Source of the DNA: Candidatus Altimarinota bacterium
Lineage (GTDB): Bacteria > Cyanobacteriota > Cyanobacteriia > Cyanobacteriales > Microcystaceae
DNA: 56,434 nucleotides
Assembly (NCBI GenBank): GCA_012031035.1
Contig: JAAUUT010000019.1
Location: 1-56,434 of the forward strand
Reading direction: 5' to 3'
Shown: positions 18,044-26,979 of the stretch, one piece after another
How positions within the stretch are numbered: position 1 is the first letter of the stretch
Layout of the letters: each line of letters starts with the position of its first letter
Position numbers and translations under genes: made by a program
The notes under the pieces: model-generated
What the model saw: the letters and a program-made list of their open reading frames with translations, nothing else
Databases searched by the model: none
Told to the model about the DNA's origin: nothing

Positions 18044-18085
18044 ACTCAGTTGCACTGTCTAAAATTTTTATATTAAGGAAAACCT

Positions 18086-18535
18086 ATGAAAATCAACGAC
18101 GCTGTTCCCAAAGCGGGATCGACCAAGCGCCGCCGTCGAGTTGGCAGAGGTATTTCAGCCGGACAAGGAGCGAGTTGCGGTTTTGGAATGCGCGGTCAGA
18201 AATCTCGCTCTGGTTCGGGAACTCGACCGGGATTTGAGGGCGGACAGATGCCTCTCTATCGCCGCATTCCCAAATTGAAGCATTTTCCAATTATCAATCC
18301 CAGCCGCTATACCATCATCAATGTGGGTAAGTTAGCTTCCTTAAAAGCAAAAACAGAAGTTACTTTAGAATCTCTTATGGAAAACGGTATTGTCACCAGC
18401 AATGACGGCCCGTTAAAAATATTGGGCGATGGAGAATTAAAGGTGGCTTTGACAGTCAAAGCCGCTGCCTTTTCAGCAAGTGCCAAAGAAAAAATCGAGG
18501 CGGCAGGCGGCAGTTACGAAGTTGTCAAACGTTAA
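18086..18535 (+). CDS. rplO: 50S ribosomal protein L15
   Basis: 149 residues, [20 protein letters not shown]. The glycine-rich N-terminal arm ([20 protein letters not shown]) penetrates 23S rRNA; the globular end closes with [24 protein letters not shown] at 18075-18080 precedes the ATG. Confidence 0.97.
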   Translation: MKINDAVPKAGSTKRRRRVGRGISAGQGASCGFGMRGQKSRSGSGTRPGFEGGQMPLYRRIPKLKHFPIINPSRYTIINVGKLASLKAKTEVTLESLMENGIVTSNDGPLKILGDGELKVALTVKAAAFSASAKEKIEAAGGSYEVVKR

Positions 18536-18560
18536 GAGCAAACTAAATATTTTTCTTCTA

Positions 18561-18591
18561 ACTGGCTGTGGCGAAAAACATTTCGCCCAGT
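18561..18591 (+). promoter_or_regulatory. Hairpin in the rplO-secY spacer
   Basis: GGCGAAA (18570-18576) pairs with TTTCGCC (18581-18587), with outer ACTG/CAGT arms. It lacks a T-run, so it is more likely an RNA-processing or attenuation element than a full terminator. It could set secY expression apart from the ribosomal proteins. Confidence 0.35.
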
Positions 18592-18696
18592 CGTTATGTT
18601 AGGATGAATAATTTGAAGGTAAAGAAAAGTTAAAAAAAACTAAAATTTTCACCTCTTAAACTTCTAATTTACTAACCCACAAAGAGGTAGCCATTT

Positions 18697-20013
18697 ATGG
18701 TAGATAGTCGAGATAGAACGCCTACGGCTCAAGAAACCTTTTTACAAATGGCTCAAGCAGCAGGTCTGCGAGGACGGCTGCTGATTACCATTGGTCTTTT
18801 AATCTTAGTTCGCTTCGGCATAGCCATCCCTATCCCAGGAATCGATCGCGCCAGATTTTCTGCCGATATTGCCAATCTTCCCATTTTTGGCATTTTCGAT
18901 TTCTTAACGGGTGGCGGTCTTAAAGCTGTCGGACTTTTTGCATTGGGGATCATTCCCTACATTAACGCTTCTATTATCATGCAACTACTAGCGGCAGCTA
19001 TTCCTGCCCTAGAAGATTTACAGAAAAATGAAGGAGAAGCAGGGCGACGAAAAATTTCTCAAATTAGTCGCTATGTCGCTTTAGGGTGGGCAATTATCCA
19101 AAGTGTGGGGATTACCGTTGGCTTGTTGCGTCCCTACGCACTCGATTATGGCGTTTGGTTTGTCGTTCAAACCGTCCTAGCGCTAACGGCTGGCTCGATG
19201 TTCGTGATGTGGGTTTCTGAACTGATTACCGAACGCGGTATCGGCAATGGAGCCTCTCTGTTAATCTTCCTGAACATCGTCGCTGTCTTGCCTAAAACCC
19301 TTGGAGATACGATCGACCTAGCTCAAACAGGCGGTCGAGATACCATTGCTAAAGTCGTTCTGCTACTGCTCGTCTTCTTGGTGACAATTGTAACCATCGT
19401 CTTCGTACAAGAAGGAACTCGCAGAATACCAATTGTTTCGGCTCGCCGTCAAGTTGGCAAGAAGCTTTATAGAGAAAGAACGAGTTATTTGCCACTGCGA
19501 CTCAATCAAGGCGGTGTTATGCCGATCATCTTTGCTTCGGCCGTCCTTATTTTGCCTTCCTCTCTAGCAGGGTTTGTCAGCAATCAAGGTGGAGTCAGTC
19601 AGGCGTTGATTCAAGTTGCTAATGCTTTGCAACCAGGGAATTGGGTTTATATCTTCGTCTACTCTCTAATGATTCTTTTCTTTAGCTATTTCTACGCTTC
19701 TTTAATTGTTCAGCCAGAAGATGTCTCGAAAAATCTCAAAAAGATGGGGGCAAGCATTCCAGGCATTCGTCCAGGAGATGCAACGACTCGATATCTTCAA
19801 GGCGTACTTAATCGTCTAACGTTACTAGGAGCAGTCTTTTTGAGTATTGTGGCTATCGTTCCAACTCTTGTGGAAGGCGCTACGGGAGTAACAACTTTTA
19901 GAGGATTGGGTGCAACATCTTTGTTGATTCTCGTCGGTGTTGCGATTGATACGGCAAAACAAATTCAAACCTACGTAATTTCTCAGCGTTACGAAGGAAT
20001 GGTTAAACAGTAA
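18697..20013 (+). CDS. secY: Preprotein translocase subunit SecY
   Basis: 438 residues with ten membrane helices forming the protein-conducting channel of the plasma and thylakoid membranes. Recognisable blocks are IPIPGIDRARFSADIANLPI, LGIIPYINASIIMQLLAAAI (plug and TM2 region), TERGIGNGASLLIFLNIVAV and PGIRPGDATTRYLQGVLNRL. AAGAGG at 18681-18686 lies about 10 bases before the ATG. It is the membrane-protein gene within the spc-type cluster, separated by a 161-base spacer. Confidence 0.97.
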   Translation: MVDSRDRTPTAQETFLQMAQAAGLRGRLLITIGLLILVRFGIAIPIPGIDRARFSADIANLPIFGIFDFLTGGGLKAVGLFALGIIPYINASIIMQLLAAAIPALEDLQKNEGEAGRRKISQISRYVALGWAIIQSVGITVGLLRPYALDYGVWFVVQTVLALTAGSMFVMWVSELITERGIGNGASLLIFLNIVAVLPKTLGDTIDLAQTGGRDTIAKVVLLLLVFLVTIVTIVFVQEGTRRIPIVSARRQVGKKLYRERTSYLPLRLNQGGVMPIIFASAVLILPSSLAGFVSNQGGVSQALIQVANALQPGNWVYIFVYSLMILFFSYFYASLIVQPEDVSKNLKKMGASIPGIRPGDATTRYLQGVLNRLTLLGAVFLSIVAIVPTLVEGATGVTTFRGLGATSLLILVGVAIDTAKQIQTYVISQRYEGMVKQ

Positions 20014-20131
20014 TCAGTAATCAGTTATCAGTTAAAGCCGATAGCTGATAGCTGTTACTAGTTAACAGACATCGATCCTTAAATACCGAGCAATTCGTTG
20101 GTTGGGTTAAGCAATAGCGAAATCCAACCAA
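20008..20131 (+). repeat. Short repeats and hairpin in the secY-adk spacer
   Basis: 20010-20055 contains CAGTAATCAGTAATCAGTTA and GATAGCTGATAGCTG units. 20098-20131 is a hairpin with a perfect 8-bp stem, TTGGTTGG and CCAACCAA, around GTTAAGCAATAGCG; sequence of this kind is a common dispersed repeat in cyanobacteria. Confidence 0.55.
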
Positions 20132-20175
20132 TAATTACAACTAAATAAAAATTACAATCAAATTCTGTACGACGA

Positions 20176-20742
20176 ATGACCAATACGACCGGATTAATCT
20201 TTCTAGGCCCGCCAGGTTCAGGAAAAGGAACTCAAGCAAGTCTCATAGCACAGTTATATCATATTCCTCATATCTCTACAGGAGAGATCCTGAGAGAGGC
20301 GATCGCCAACCAAACTCCACTGGGAAAACAGGCTCAACCTTATATGGATGCCGGAAATTTAGTTCCCGAAGAATTGGTTTTAGGATTGGTTAAAGAACGC
20401 TTGAGTCAACCAGATACCGAGAAAGGCTGGATTTTAGATGGATTTCCTCGTACCGTTCCTCAAGCAGTGTTTTTAGATAAGCTTCTCGAAGAAACACCAT
20501 CGACTTCTGAGCGAGTTCTCAATTTAGATGTTCCCGACGAGGCGATTATAGAACGCTTGCTCCTCAGAGGCAGAAAAGACGATACAGAAGCAACGATTCG
20601 CCGTCGTTTAGATGTGTATCGCGAGCAAACTGCACCGCTAATCGATTATTATCGCGATCGCGGTTCGCTCCATCATATCAATGGCAATCGCTCTCCCGCA
20701 GAAGTCACCGAAGCCTTAAAACAAGCTATGGTAAATTTTTGA
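20176..20742 (+). CDS. adk: Adenylate kinase
   Basis: 188 residues. Interconverts 2 ADP with ATP and AMP. P-loop [11 protein letters not shown] at about residues 9-19, AMP-binding [19 protein letters not shown], and a short lid ([20 protein letters not shown]) without zinc cysteines, so this is the short-lid form. Its position between secY and infA is the conserved bacterial order. The start is the ATG at 20176; no clear ribosome site is seen. Confidence 0.96.
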   Translation: MTNTTGLIFLGPPGSGKGTQASLIAQLYHIPHISTGEILREAIANQTPLGKQAQPYMDAGNLVPEELVLGLVKERLSQPDTEKGWILDGFPRTVPQAVFLDKLLEETPSTSERVLNLDVPDEAIIERLLLRGRKDDTEATIRRRLDVYREQTAPLIDYYRDRGSLHHINGNRSPAEVTEALKQAMVNF

Positions 20743-20853
20743 TAAGATATTTAGATGGGTACATCATTTAGTGTTAAATGAATTGTCGGGACAGACGATT
20801 CATAGGTATTCGCCTGCCCAATTGTCTAATTATTCTAATTGAGGATTATTGCT

Positions 20854-21120
20854 TTGTCTAAACAAGATTTGATTGAAATGGAAGGAACCGTAACGGAATC
20901 TCTTCCTAATGCGATGTTTCGCGTCGATTTAGACAACGGATTTAATGTTTTAGCACATATTTCTGGCAAAATTCGACGAAATTATATCAAGATTCTTCCA
21001 GGCGATCGCGTCAAAGTAGAACTCACCCCTTATGACCTTACCAAAGGAAGAATTACTTATCGCCTCAAAAATAGCAAAAAAATAGAGGTGAATAAACTCA
21101 ATCAAAAAATTAATACATAA
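20854..21120 (+). CDS. infA: Translation initiation factor IF-1
   Basis: The start is chosen at TTG 20854 ([20 protein letters not shown]), matching the family, with GAGG at 20841-20844 upstream. The S1/OB fold is complete through [15 protein letters not shown]. The protein is 88 residues, about 14 longer than usual, because the frame continues with [16 protein letters not shown] instead of stopping after the usual basic end. The extension may be real or reflect a lost stop. IF-1 blocks the 30S A site during initiation. Confidence 0.93.
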   Translation: MSKQDLIEMEGTVTESLPNAMFRVDLDNGFNVLAHISGKIRRNYIKILPGDRVKVELTPYDLTKGRITYRLKNSKKIEVNKLNQKINT

Positions 21121-21156
21121 AAAGTTTAAAATGATGTAACAAAAACACTAAGTTTC

Positions 21157-21165
21157 TGATATAAT
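21157..21165 (+). promoter_or_regulatory. Extended -10 promoter candidate before rpmJ
   Basis: TGATATAAT is an exact extended -10 box (TGnTATAAT) 33 bases upstream of the rpmJ ATG; no good -35 is present. It could start an internal transcript for rpmJ-rpsM-rpsK-rpoA. Confidence 0.4.
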
Positions 21166-21197
21166 AAAAAACTTGCAGTAGTTTGCCCAAAAACGGC

Positions 21198-21311
21198 ATG
21201 AAAGTTAGAGCGTCAGTCAAAAAAATGTGTGAAAAGTGTCGCGTCATCAGACGACGCGGCAGAGTTATGGTGATTTGTACTAACCCAAAGCACAAGCAAC
21301 GTCAAGGTTAG
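21198..21311 (+). CDS. rpmJ: 50S ribosomal protein L36
   Basis: 37 residues: [20 protein letters not shown] followed by [17 protein letters not shown]. The zinc ligands of the C+ form are intact (CEKC, then C and H in CTNPKH). It lies between infA and rpsM, as in most bacteria. Confidence 0.96.
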   Translation: MKVRASVKKMCEKCRVIRRRGRVMVICTNPKHKQRQG

Positions 21312-21381
21312 TTATATATTTACCATATATTTTAAAGATCCTTTGTAGCAAAAATACCAAAGTTCAGAGGGAGAGTAAAGC

Positions 21382-21765
21382 GTGGCAAGGATTTCAGGCG
21401 TAGACCTACCCCGCGATAAGCGCGTGGAAATCGCCTTGACCTATTTATACGGGATTGGTCTATCGCGTTCAAAAGAAATATTAGCAAATACAGGTGTAAA
21501 TCCAGACATCAGAGTTAAAGATTTAAGCGATGAAGATGTAGCCGCCTTGCGGTCGTTCATAGAAACCAACTATGAAATCGAAGGTGACTTGAGACGTTTG
21601 GAAGCAATGAACATCAAACGTTTAATCGACATCGGCACCTATCGAGGTCGTCGTCATCGAATGGGCTTACCCGTGCGAGGACAGCGCACCAGAACCAACG
21701 CTCGTACTCGTCGCGGCAGACGGGTAACAGTAGCAGGGAAGAAAAAAGCTCCTGCTAAGAAATAA
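21382..21765 (+). CDS. rpsM: 30S ribosomal protein S13
   Basis: 127 residues from GTG 21382 ([20 protein letters not shown]). The helix-two-turn-helix and the basic tail [18 protein letters not shown] are present. S13 contacts the P-site tRNA and bridges to the 50S subunit. GAGGGAG at 21366-21372 serves the start. Confidence 0.97.
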   Translation: MARISGVDLPRDKRVEIALTYLYGIGLSRSKEILANTGVNPDIRVKDLSDEDVAALRSFIETNYEIEGDLRRLEAMNIKRLIDIGTYRGRRHRMGLPVRGQRTRTNARTRRGRRVTVAGKKKAPAKK

Positions 21766-21802
21766 CGATTTGATTTTCACTTAGGAATATCGGCTAGGCA
21801 AT

Positions 21803-22194
21803 ATGGCGCGACCAACAAAAAGAGCGGCGCAAAGAAACAAAAGAAAAATGTTCCTAACGGCATCGCTCATATCCAATCTACTTTCAACAATACCATTGTT
21901 ACGATTTCAGATTCCAGGGGAGATGTAATTTCTTGGGCTTCAGCAGGTTCGAGCGGTTTTAAAGGCGCTAAAAAAGGAACTCCTTTTGCGGCTCAAACAG
22001 CAGCGGATCAAGCCGCTAGACGCGCAATGGAACAAGGAATGCGCCAAATAGAAGTGATGGTTAGCGGGCCGGGAGCGGGACGCGAAACAGCAATTCGAGC
22101 CTTACAAGGATCGGGTCTGGAAATTACTTTAATTCGAGATGTTACGCCAATTCCTCACAACGGTTGTCGTCCGCCCAAACGGAGGAGAGTTTAA
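21803..22194 (+). CDS. rpsK: 30S ribosomal protein S11 (one frameshift in the sequence as given)
   Basis: Starting at ATG 21803 the frame reads MARPTK and then shifts; from the following AGC codon onward, the conserved S11 sequence is read without a break ([20 protein letters not shown], then [20 protein letters not shown], ending RPPKRRRV). One additional A in the A5 run at 21816-21822 restores a 130-residue protein, the usual size. S11 forms the mRNA exit channel and is essential in bacteria, so the lesion is almost certainly a sequencing error. The gene has its expected place between rpsM and rpoA. Confidence 0.9.
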
Positions 22195-22228
22195 TCAGAT
22201 ATTGCGCTTCAGTAAGCAGTAATTCACA

Positions 22229-22294
22229 GCTGATAACTGATAACTGATGTACAGACGCGATATATCGCGTCTCTACCGATAACTGATAACTGAA
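22229..22294 (+). repeat. ACTGATA tracts flanking a 28-base palindrome before rpoA
   Basis: GATAACTGATAACTGA units stand on both sides of a near-perfect palindrome at 22249-22276 whose right arm is TATCGCGTCTCTAC and whose left arm has one mismatch. The arrangement looks like one repeat nested in another. The real ribosome site GGGAGG of rpoA follows at 22302-22307. Confidence 0.75.
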
Positions 22295-22314
22295 AAAGCA
22301 TGGGAGGTTAGTTG

Positions 22315-23259
22315 GTGGCACAATTTCAAATTGAGTGTATAGAATCAAGGACTCAAAAAAATCAGAGTCAATATGGTAAATTTGTCCTGGAACCTCTAGA
22401 GCGAGGTCAAGGGACGACAGTTGGAAATGCTCTTAGAAGAATTTTACTCTCAAATTTAGAAGGAACGGCGATAACAGCTATTCGGATTGCGGGTGTCAAT
22501 CATGAGTTTGCTACGATTCCTGGGGTAAGAGAGGACGTACTCGAAATCATGCTCAACATGAAAGAACTCGTCCTCAAAAGTCATGCCCACCAACCTCAAA
22601 TCGGTCGCCTCTCAGTAACCGGGCCATCAAATGTGACATCGGGAATGTTCGATGTTTCTACAGAAGTAGAAGTAATCGATCCGAACCAGTATGTAGCAAC
22701 CTTAGCTGACGGGGCAAAACTGGAGATGGAATTCCGCGTCGAGAAAGGAAAAGGTTATCGCGCGATCGACCGAAGCAAGGACGATACGGGAGCGATTGAC
22801 TTTTTGCAAATCGACTCGGTTTTCATGCCCGTTACCAAAGTCAACTACAGTGTAGACGACGTAAGGGCTGATGGGGCGCAAGCAAAAGATCGCTTAACTT
22901 TAGAAATTTGGACGAATGGCAGCATTAATCCAAAAGAAGCGCTTTCTCAGGCAGCTAACATCATTGTCGATCTGTTTAACCCGCTCAAGGATCTCAACGA
23001 ACTAGAAGCAACTCAGAGCGACTATCAAGATGAAGCACCTCCCGAAAGTCAAATTCCTATCGAGGAACTACAGCTATCGGTCAGGGCGTATAACTGTCTC
23101 AAACGAGCGCAAATCAATACAGTAGCCGACCTGCTCGATTATAGCCAAGAAGACCTTTTAGAAATTAAAAACTTCGGGCAAAAATCGGCAGAAGAAGTGA
23201 TTGAAGCCTTACAAAAGCGTCTAGGAATTACTTTGCCTCAAGAAAAGGCAAAAGCTTAG
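22315..23259 (+). CDS. rpoA: RNA polymerase subunit alpha
   Basis: 314 residues from GTG 22315 (MAQFQIECIESRTQKNQSQY); this start is preferred over the TTG one codon earlier because GGAGG at 22303-22307 is well spaced and the N-terminus fits. The N-terminal domain dimerises and nucleates the polymerase (GNALRRILLSNLEGTAITAI). The C-terminal domain (LQLSVRAYNCLKRAQINTVA to AEEVIEALQKRLGITLP) contacts UP elements and activators. The linker at about 235-245 is acidic. Confidence 0.97.
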   Translation: MAQFQIECIESRTQKNQSQYGKFVLEPLERGQGTTVGNALRRILLSNLEGTAITAIRIAGVNHEFATIPGVREDVLEIMLNMKELVLKSHAHQPQIGRLSVTGPSNVTSGMFDVSTEVEVIDPNQYVATLADGAKLEMEFRVEKGKGYRAIDRSKDDTGAIDFLQIDSVFMPVTKVNYSVDDVRADGAQAKDRLTLEIWTNGSINPKEALSQAANIIVDLFNPLKDLNELEATQSDYQDEAPPESQIPIEELQLSVRAYNCLKRAQINTVADLLDYSQEDLLEIKNFGQKSAEEVIEALQKRLGITLPQEKAKA

Positions 23260-23367
23260 TAGCTTCCTAGCGACTGGTTAGGTCGCAATTCGGATACCAA
23301 AGACAAAAGGCAACAAAAATTGGCTTTTGTCTATTTATATTGTCTAGTGATTAGGAGTAAAAAAATC

Positions 23368-23718
23368 GTGCGTCATGGATGTCGCGTACCACAACTAGGA
23401 AAACCCGCCGATCAGCGCAAAGCGCTGTTGCGGAGTTTAACAACTGAACTGATCCGTCACGGTCAGATTACTACAACGATGGCGCGAGCAAAAGCCGTGC
23501 GATCCGAAGCCGAGCGCATGATTACGCTAGCCAAAGATGGGTCTTTGGCAGCGAGACGCAGAGCAATGGGCTATATGTATGACAAACAGTTAGTTCATGC
23601 TTTGTTTGAATCGGCAAAAGAGCGTTACGGCAGTCGCAACGGCGGATACACTCGTATTTTCCATACCGTGCGCCGTCGAGGAGATAATTCCGAAATGGCA
23701 ATTATCGAATTAGTTTGA
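23368..23718 (+). CDS. rplQ: 50S ribosomal protein L17
   Basis: 116 residues from GTG 23368 ([20 protein letters not shown]), with AGGAG at 23353-23357. The open frame extends upstream to 23320, but only this start matches the family. The end [20 protein letters not shown] is diagnostic. L17 lies by the tunnel exit. Confidence 0.96.
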   Translation: MRHGCRVPQLGKPADQRKALLRSLTTELIRHGQITTTMARAKAVRSEAERMITLAKDGSLAARRRAMGYMYDKQLVHALFESAKERYGSRNGGYTRIFHTVRRRGDNSEMAIIELV

Positions 23719-23733
23719 GTCGATGGTAAGTTG

Positions 23734-24537
23734 ATGCTTGAGAATTCAGAAAGGGTTGCTCTGGTCATACAATACGTGGGAACTAAATTTCACGGATGGC
23801 AGCGACAGCCCAATCGACGAACCGTACAGGAAGAAATTGAAAAGGCGATCGCAGATGTCTTAAAACAACCCGCAACCTTAATAGGCGCAGGACGAACCGA
23901 TACGGGCGTTCATGCCGCCGCCCAAGTCGCTCATTTCGACCAAACCAGTGCGATTCCGGCCCATCGTTGGGCGACAGTTCTCAATTCTCGACTGCCAGAA
24001 GATATATTAATTAGAGCCTCGGCTAAAGTTTCTCAAACTTGGCACGCTCGTTTCTCTGCCATATGGCGGCGCTATCGATATATTATTTATACTGACAAAT
24101 GCCCCAACTTGTTTGTCAAACCCTTTAGCTGGCATTATTATCGCTGTCCCGTCCAAGAATCTCTCATTCAAGCAGCCTTAACCCCCTTAATCGGAAAACA
24201 TCATTTAGCGGCGTTTCATCGCGCCAACTCCGCCCGCACTCATTCTTGGGTAGATGTTCAAGAAGCTAAATGTTATCGACAAGGCGCGTATGTTTATCTG
24301 GAGATTCAGGCTAATGCCTTTTTATATGGGATGGTACGCTTGCTAGTGGGGATGTTGGTAGAGGTGGGGACGGGAGCGCGATCGCCAGCAAGTTTTACTG
24401 ATATCTGGGTCAACGAAAAACGAGAAGACGTTAAGTACGCGGCTCCCGCTAAAGGTTTATGCTTATTACGAGTGGGCTATCCTGAATTTCCTATCTCTCC
24501 CGACCTTTGGTACGATACTCAACCCGTCTTTCATTAA
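23734..24537 (+). CDS. truA: tRNA pseudouridine(38-40) synthase TruA
   Basis: 267 residues. Isomerises uridines 38-40 in the anticodon arm. The catalytic aspartate lies in [19 protein letters not shown]. Further conserved blocks are [10 protein letters not shown] and [20 protein letters not shown]. The ATG at 23734 directly follows a TTG in frame; ATG is chosen. It lies 15 bases after rplQ, the usual cyanobacterial order. Confidence 0.95.
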   Translation: MLENSERVALVIQYVGTKFHGWQRQPNRRTVQEEIEKAIADVLKQPATLIGAGRTDTGVHAAAQVAHFDQTSAIPAHRWATVLNSRLPEDILIRASAKVSQTWHARFSAIWRRYRYIIYTDKCPNLFVKPFSWHYYRCPVQESLIQAALTPLIGKHHLAAFHRANSARTHSWVDVQEAKCYRQGAYVYLEIQANAFLYGMVRLLVGMLVEVGTGARSPASFTDIWVNEKREDVKYAAPAKGLCLLRVGYPEFPISPDLWYDTQPVFH

Positions 24538-24565
24538 AAAATACAACCTAAAATTAACGATTAAC

Positions 24566-25021
24566 ATGACTACAAAAACACCGCTGCCCACGCAGGAAAC
24601 CCTAGACCAGAAATGGTACGTTATTGACGCTGCCGATCAACGTCTGGGTCGTCTGGCTTCCGAAATCGCCAAAATTCTTAGAGGAAAAAATAAAGCCATT
24701 TTTACCCCTCACATGGATACAGGGGATTTCGCGATCGTCATCAACGCTGAAAAAGTAATCGTTACGGGGAAAAAACCCAAACAAAAACTCTATCGCCGTC
24801 ATTCAGGACGACCGGGCGGGATGAAGACGGAGACTTTTGAACAACTCCAAAACCGCCTTCCCGAAAGAATCATCGAAACTGCCGTTAAAGGGATGCTGCC
24901 AAAAAACTCTTTGGGTCGCCAACTCTTTACCAAACTCAAAGTCTATTCTGGCTCGGTACATCCCCATCAAGCTCAGCAACCCGAAGAACTCAAAATTAAC
25001 ACCATTCCAGGAGGTAACTAA
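24566..25021 (+). CDS. rplM: 50S ribosomal protein L13
   Basis: 151 residues ([20 protein letters not shown]). The conserved [20 protein letters not shown] and [20 protein letters not shown] blocks are present. It is an early assembly protein of the 50S subunit. Its last base is the first base of the rpsI ATG, so the pair is translationally coupled. Confidence 0.97.
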   Translation: MTTKTPLPTQETLDQKWYVIDAADQRLGRLASEIAKILRGKNKAIFTPHMDTGDFAIVINAEKVIVTGKKPKQKLYRRHSGRPGGMKTETFEQLQNRLPERIIETAVKGMLPKNSLGRQLFTKLKVYSGSVHPHQAQQPEELKINTIPGGN

Positions 25022-25434
25022 TGCAAGCAACAGAATCTCAAGATAAAGTCGTTTATTGGGGAACGGGTCGCCGTAAATCATCTGTAGCGAGAGTTCGTCT
25101 CGTTCCTGGTAACGGACAAATTACCGTCAATGGCAAAACGGGAGAAACTTACTTTAATCGCATTCCAGTTTATATCCAGGTTATCAAAGGGCCTCTAGAA
25201 ACGTTAGGACTAGAGAATGAGTACGACATTCTCGTTAATGCTCATGGCGGCGGACTGACAGGTCAATCAGATGCTGTTAGACTAGGAGTAGCTAGAGCGC
25301 TCTGCCAACTCGCTCCAGAAAATCGCCAACCTTTAAAAACGGAAGGGTATCTCACCCGCGATCCTCGTGCTAAAGAGCGCAAGAAATATGGCTTGCATAA
25401 AGCTCGTAAAGCACCTCAGTACTCTAAGCGATAA
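25021..25434 (+). CDS. rpsI: 30S ribosomal protein S9
   Basis: 137 residues. The [20 protein letters not shown] block and the invariant C-terminus QYSKR, which reaches the P-site tRNA, are present. GGAGG at 25010-25014 lies in the end of rplM, seven bases before the ATG. Confidence 0.97.
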   Translation: MQATESQDKVVYWGTGRRKSSVARVRLVPGNGQITVNGKTGETYFNRIPVYIQVIKGPLETLGLENEYDILVNAHGGGLTGQSDAVRLGVARALCQLAPENRQPLKTEGYLTRDPRAKERKKYGLHKARKAPQYSKR

Positions 25435-25442
25435 AATTATTA

Positions 25443-25515
25443 CTAGTCATTGGTCATCGGTCATTAGTCATTAGTAAAGAGGACAAATGACGAAGGACAA
25501 ACGACAAAAGACAAA
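25443..25515 (+). repeat. Composite heptad repeat between rpsI and rpmE
   Basis: Third copy of the two-part arrangement: TAGTCATTGGTCATCGGTCA units, then ACAAATGACGAAGGACAAAC units, ending near the GAGG that serves rpmE. Confidence 0.8.
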
Positions 25516-25527
25516 GAGGAAACAACT

Positions 25528-25764
25528 ATGCCTAAAGCTGACATTCATCCAACTTGGTATCCAGACGCAAAAGTCATTTGTAACGGCGAAGTCGTTATGA
25601 CGGTAGGCTCTACCAAACCCGAAATTCACGTTGAGGTTTGGTCGGGCAATCACCCCTTCTTTACAGGAACTCAAAAACTGATCGACGCAGAAGGACGAGT
25701 CGATCGCTTTATGCGCAAATACGGAAAGATAGGCAAAACTTCTTCTTCTAAAAAAGAAAAATAG
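25528..25764 (+). CDS. rpmE: 50S ribosomal protein L31
   Basis: 78 residues ([20 protein letters not shown]). Only one of the zinc-binding cysteines seen in C+ L31 proteins remains (VICNGE), and SGNHPFFTG replaces the usual Cys-His-Pro-Phe segment. This looks like the zinc-independent form usual in cyanobacteria and plastids. AGAGG at 25514-25518 precedes the ATG. Confidence 0.95.
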   Translation: MPKADIHPTWYPDAKVICNGEVVMTVGSTKPEIHVEVWSGNHPFFTGTQKLIDAEGRVDRFMRKYGKIGKTSSSKKEK

Positions 25765-25785
25765 CGAGTTGATTGACTTTGTGTG

Positions 25786-25812
25786 CCCAGCAGAATTTCT
25801 GCTGGGTTAATT
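25786..25812 (+). terminator. Terminator-like hairpin between rpmE and prfA
   Basis: CCCAGCAG (25786-25793) and CTGCTGGG (25799-25806) form a perfect 8-bp stem with a 5-base loop, followed by TTAATTCT. It may end the ribosomal transcript while letting part read through to prfA. Confidence 0.6.
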
Positions 25813-25855
25813 CTGTTTATAAGTCAATCAATTTTTTTATTAGGAGATGAGTCTT

Positions 25856-26971
25856 ATGGCTGAAGCTTATTTACTCGAAAAATTACAATCGGTAGAACAA
25901 ACTTACAAAGAATTAACCCGCCGTCTGGCCGACCCAGATATTGTCACCAATCCAGATGAGTTACAGCGAGTAACAAAAGCACGTTCTTCGCTGGAAGAGA
26001 CGGTTGAGACTTACGATACTTGGAAAAAAACTAAGGACGACCTCGCTGGGGCAAGACAAATTCTCAAAGAGGCTGGCAACGACCCAGAAATGAGAGAAAT
26101 GGCAGCCTTAGAAGTTGAGGAATTAGAAGAAAAGTTGTCTCAGTTGGAGAAAAAGCTAAAAGTTTTATTGTTGCCAAGCGATCCCAACGACGATAAGAAC
26201 ATTATGTTAGAAATTCGTGCTGGGACGGGAGGAGATGAGGCAAGTATTTGGGCTGGCGATCTGCTGAGGATGTACTCGCGCTATGCTGAGTCTCAGAATT
26301 GGAAAGTCAAACTCGTTAGCGAGTCGCTGGCAGATATGGGGGGCTTTAAAGAAGCGATTCTAGAGATTCAGGGCGATCGCGTTTACAGTAAGCTTAAGTT
26401 TGAAGCTGGCGTACACCGCGTTCAACGAGTGCCCGTTACTGAAGCTGGCGGACGAGTTCACACTTCAACTGCAACAGTGGCAATCATGCCAGAAGTTGAA
26501 GATGTCGATGTCGAGATCGATCCTAAAGATATCGAACTGAAAACAGCGCGTTCTGGCGGCGCTGGCGGTCAAAACGTTAACAAGGTTGAAACGGCAGTCG
26601 ATTTGATTCACAAACCAACTGGAATTAGAATCTTTTGTACTGAAGAGCGATCGCAACTGCAAAACCGCGAACGGGCAATGCAGATTTTGCGGGCTAAGTT
26701 GTATGAAATTAAGCTGCGCGAACAACAAGAAGCTGTTACGTCCATGCGGCGATCGCAGGTAGGAACGGGGGCGCGATCGGAAAAAATTCGCACTTATAAT
26801 TACAAAGACAATCGCGTCACCGATCACCGCTTGGGACAAAATTTTGCTTTGGTTGGGGCATTAGAAGGAGATATTGAGAATATCATTCAGACTTGTATCG
26901 CTCAAGACCAACAAGAACGATTAGAAGAATTAGCTTCTTCTCCCGAAACGGCTGGAGCGCTTAATAGCTAG
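25856..26971 (+). CDS. prfA: Peptide chain release factor 1
   Basis: 371 residues from ATG 25856 ([20 protein letters not shown]). This is chosen over the ATG at 25847 because TAGGAG at 25841-25846 would touch the latter. The GGQ loop is [11 protein letters not shown], and the stop-codon tripeptide is PVT in [18 protein letters not shown], marking RF1 rather than RF2. It releases peptides at UAG and UAA. It is the last gene of the plus-strand cluster. Confidence 0.96.
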   Translation: MAEAYLLEKLQSVEQTYKELTRRLADPDIVTNPDELQRVTKARSSLEETVETYDTWKKTKDDLAGARQILKEAGNDPEMREMAALEVEELEEKLSQLEKKLKVLLLPSDPNDDKNIMLEIRAGTGGDEASIWAGDLLRMYSRYAESQNWKVKLVSESLADMGGFKEAILEIQGDRVYSKLKFEAGVHRVQRVPVTEAGGRVHTSTATVAIMPEVEDVDVEIDPKDIELKTARSGGAGGQNVNKVETAVDLIHKPTGIRIFCTEERSQLQNRERAMQILRAKLYEIKLREQQEAVTSMRRSQVGTGARSEKIRTYNYKDNRVTDHRLGQNFALVGALEGDIENIIQTCIAQDQQERLEELASSPETAGALNS

Positions 26972-26979
26972 AATACATC

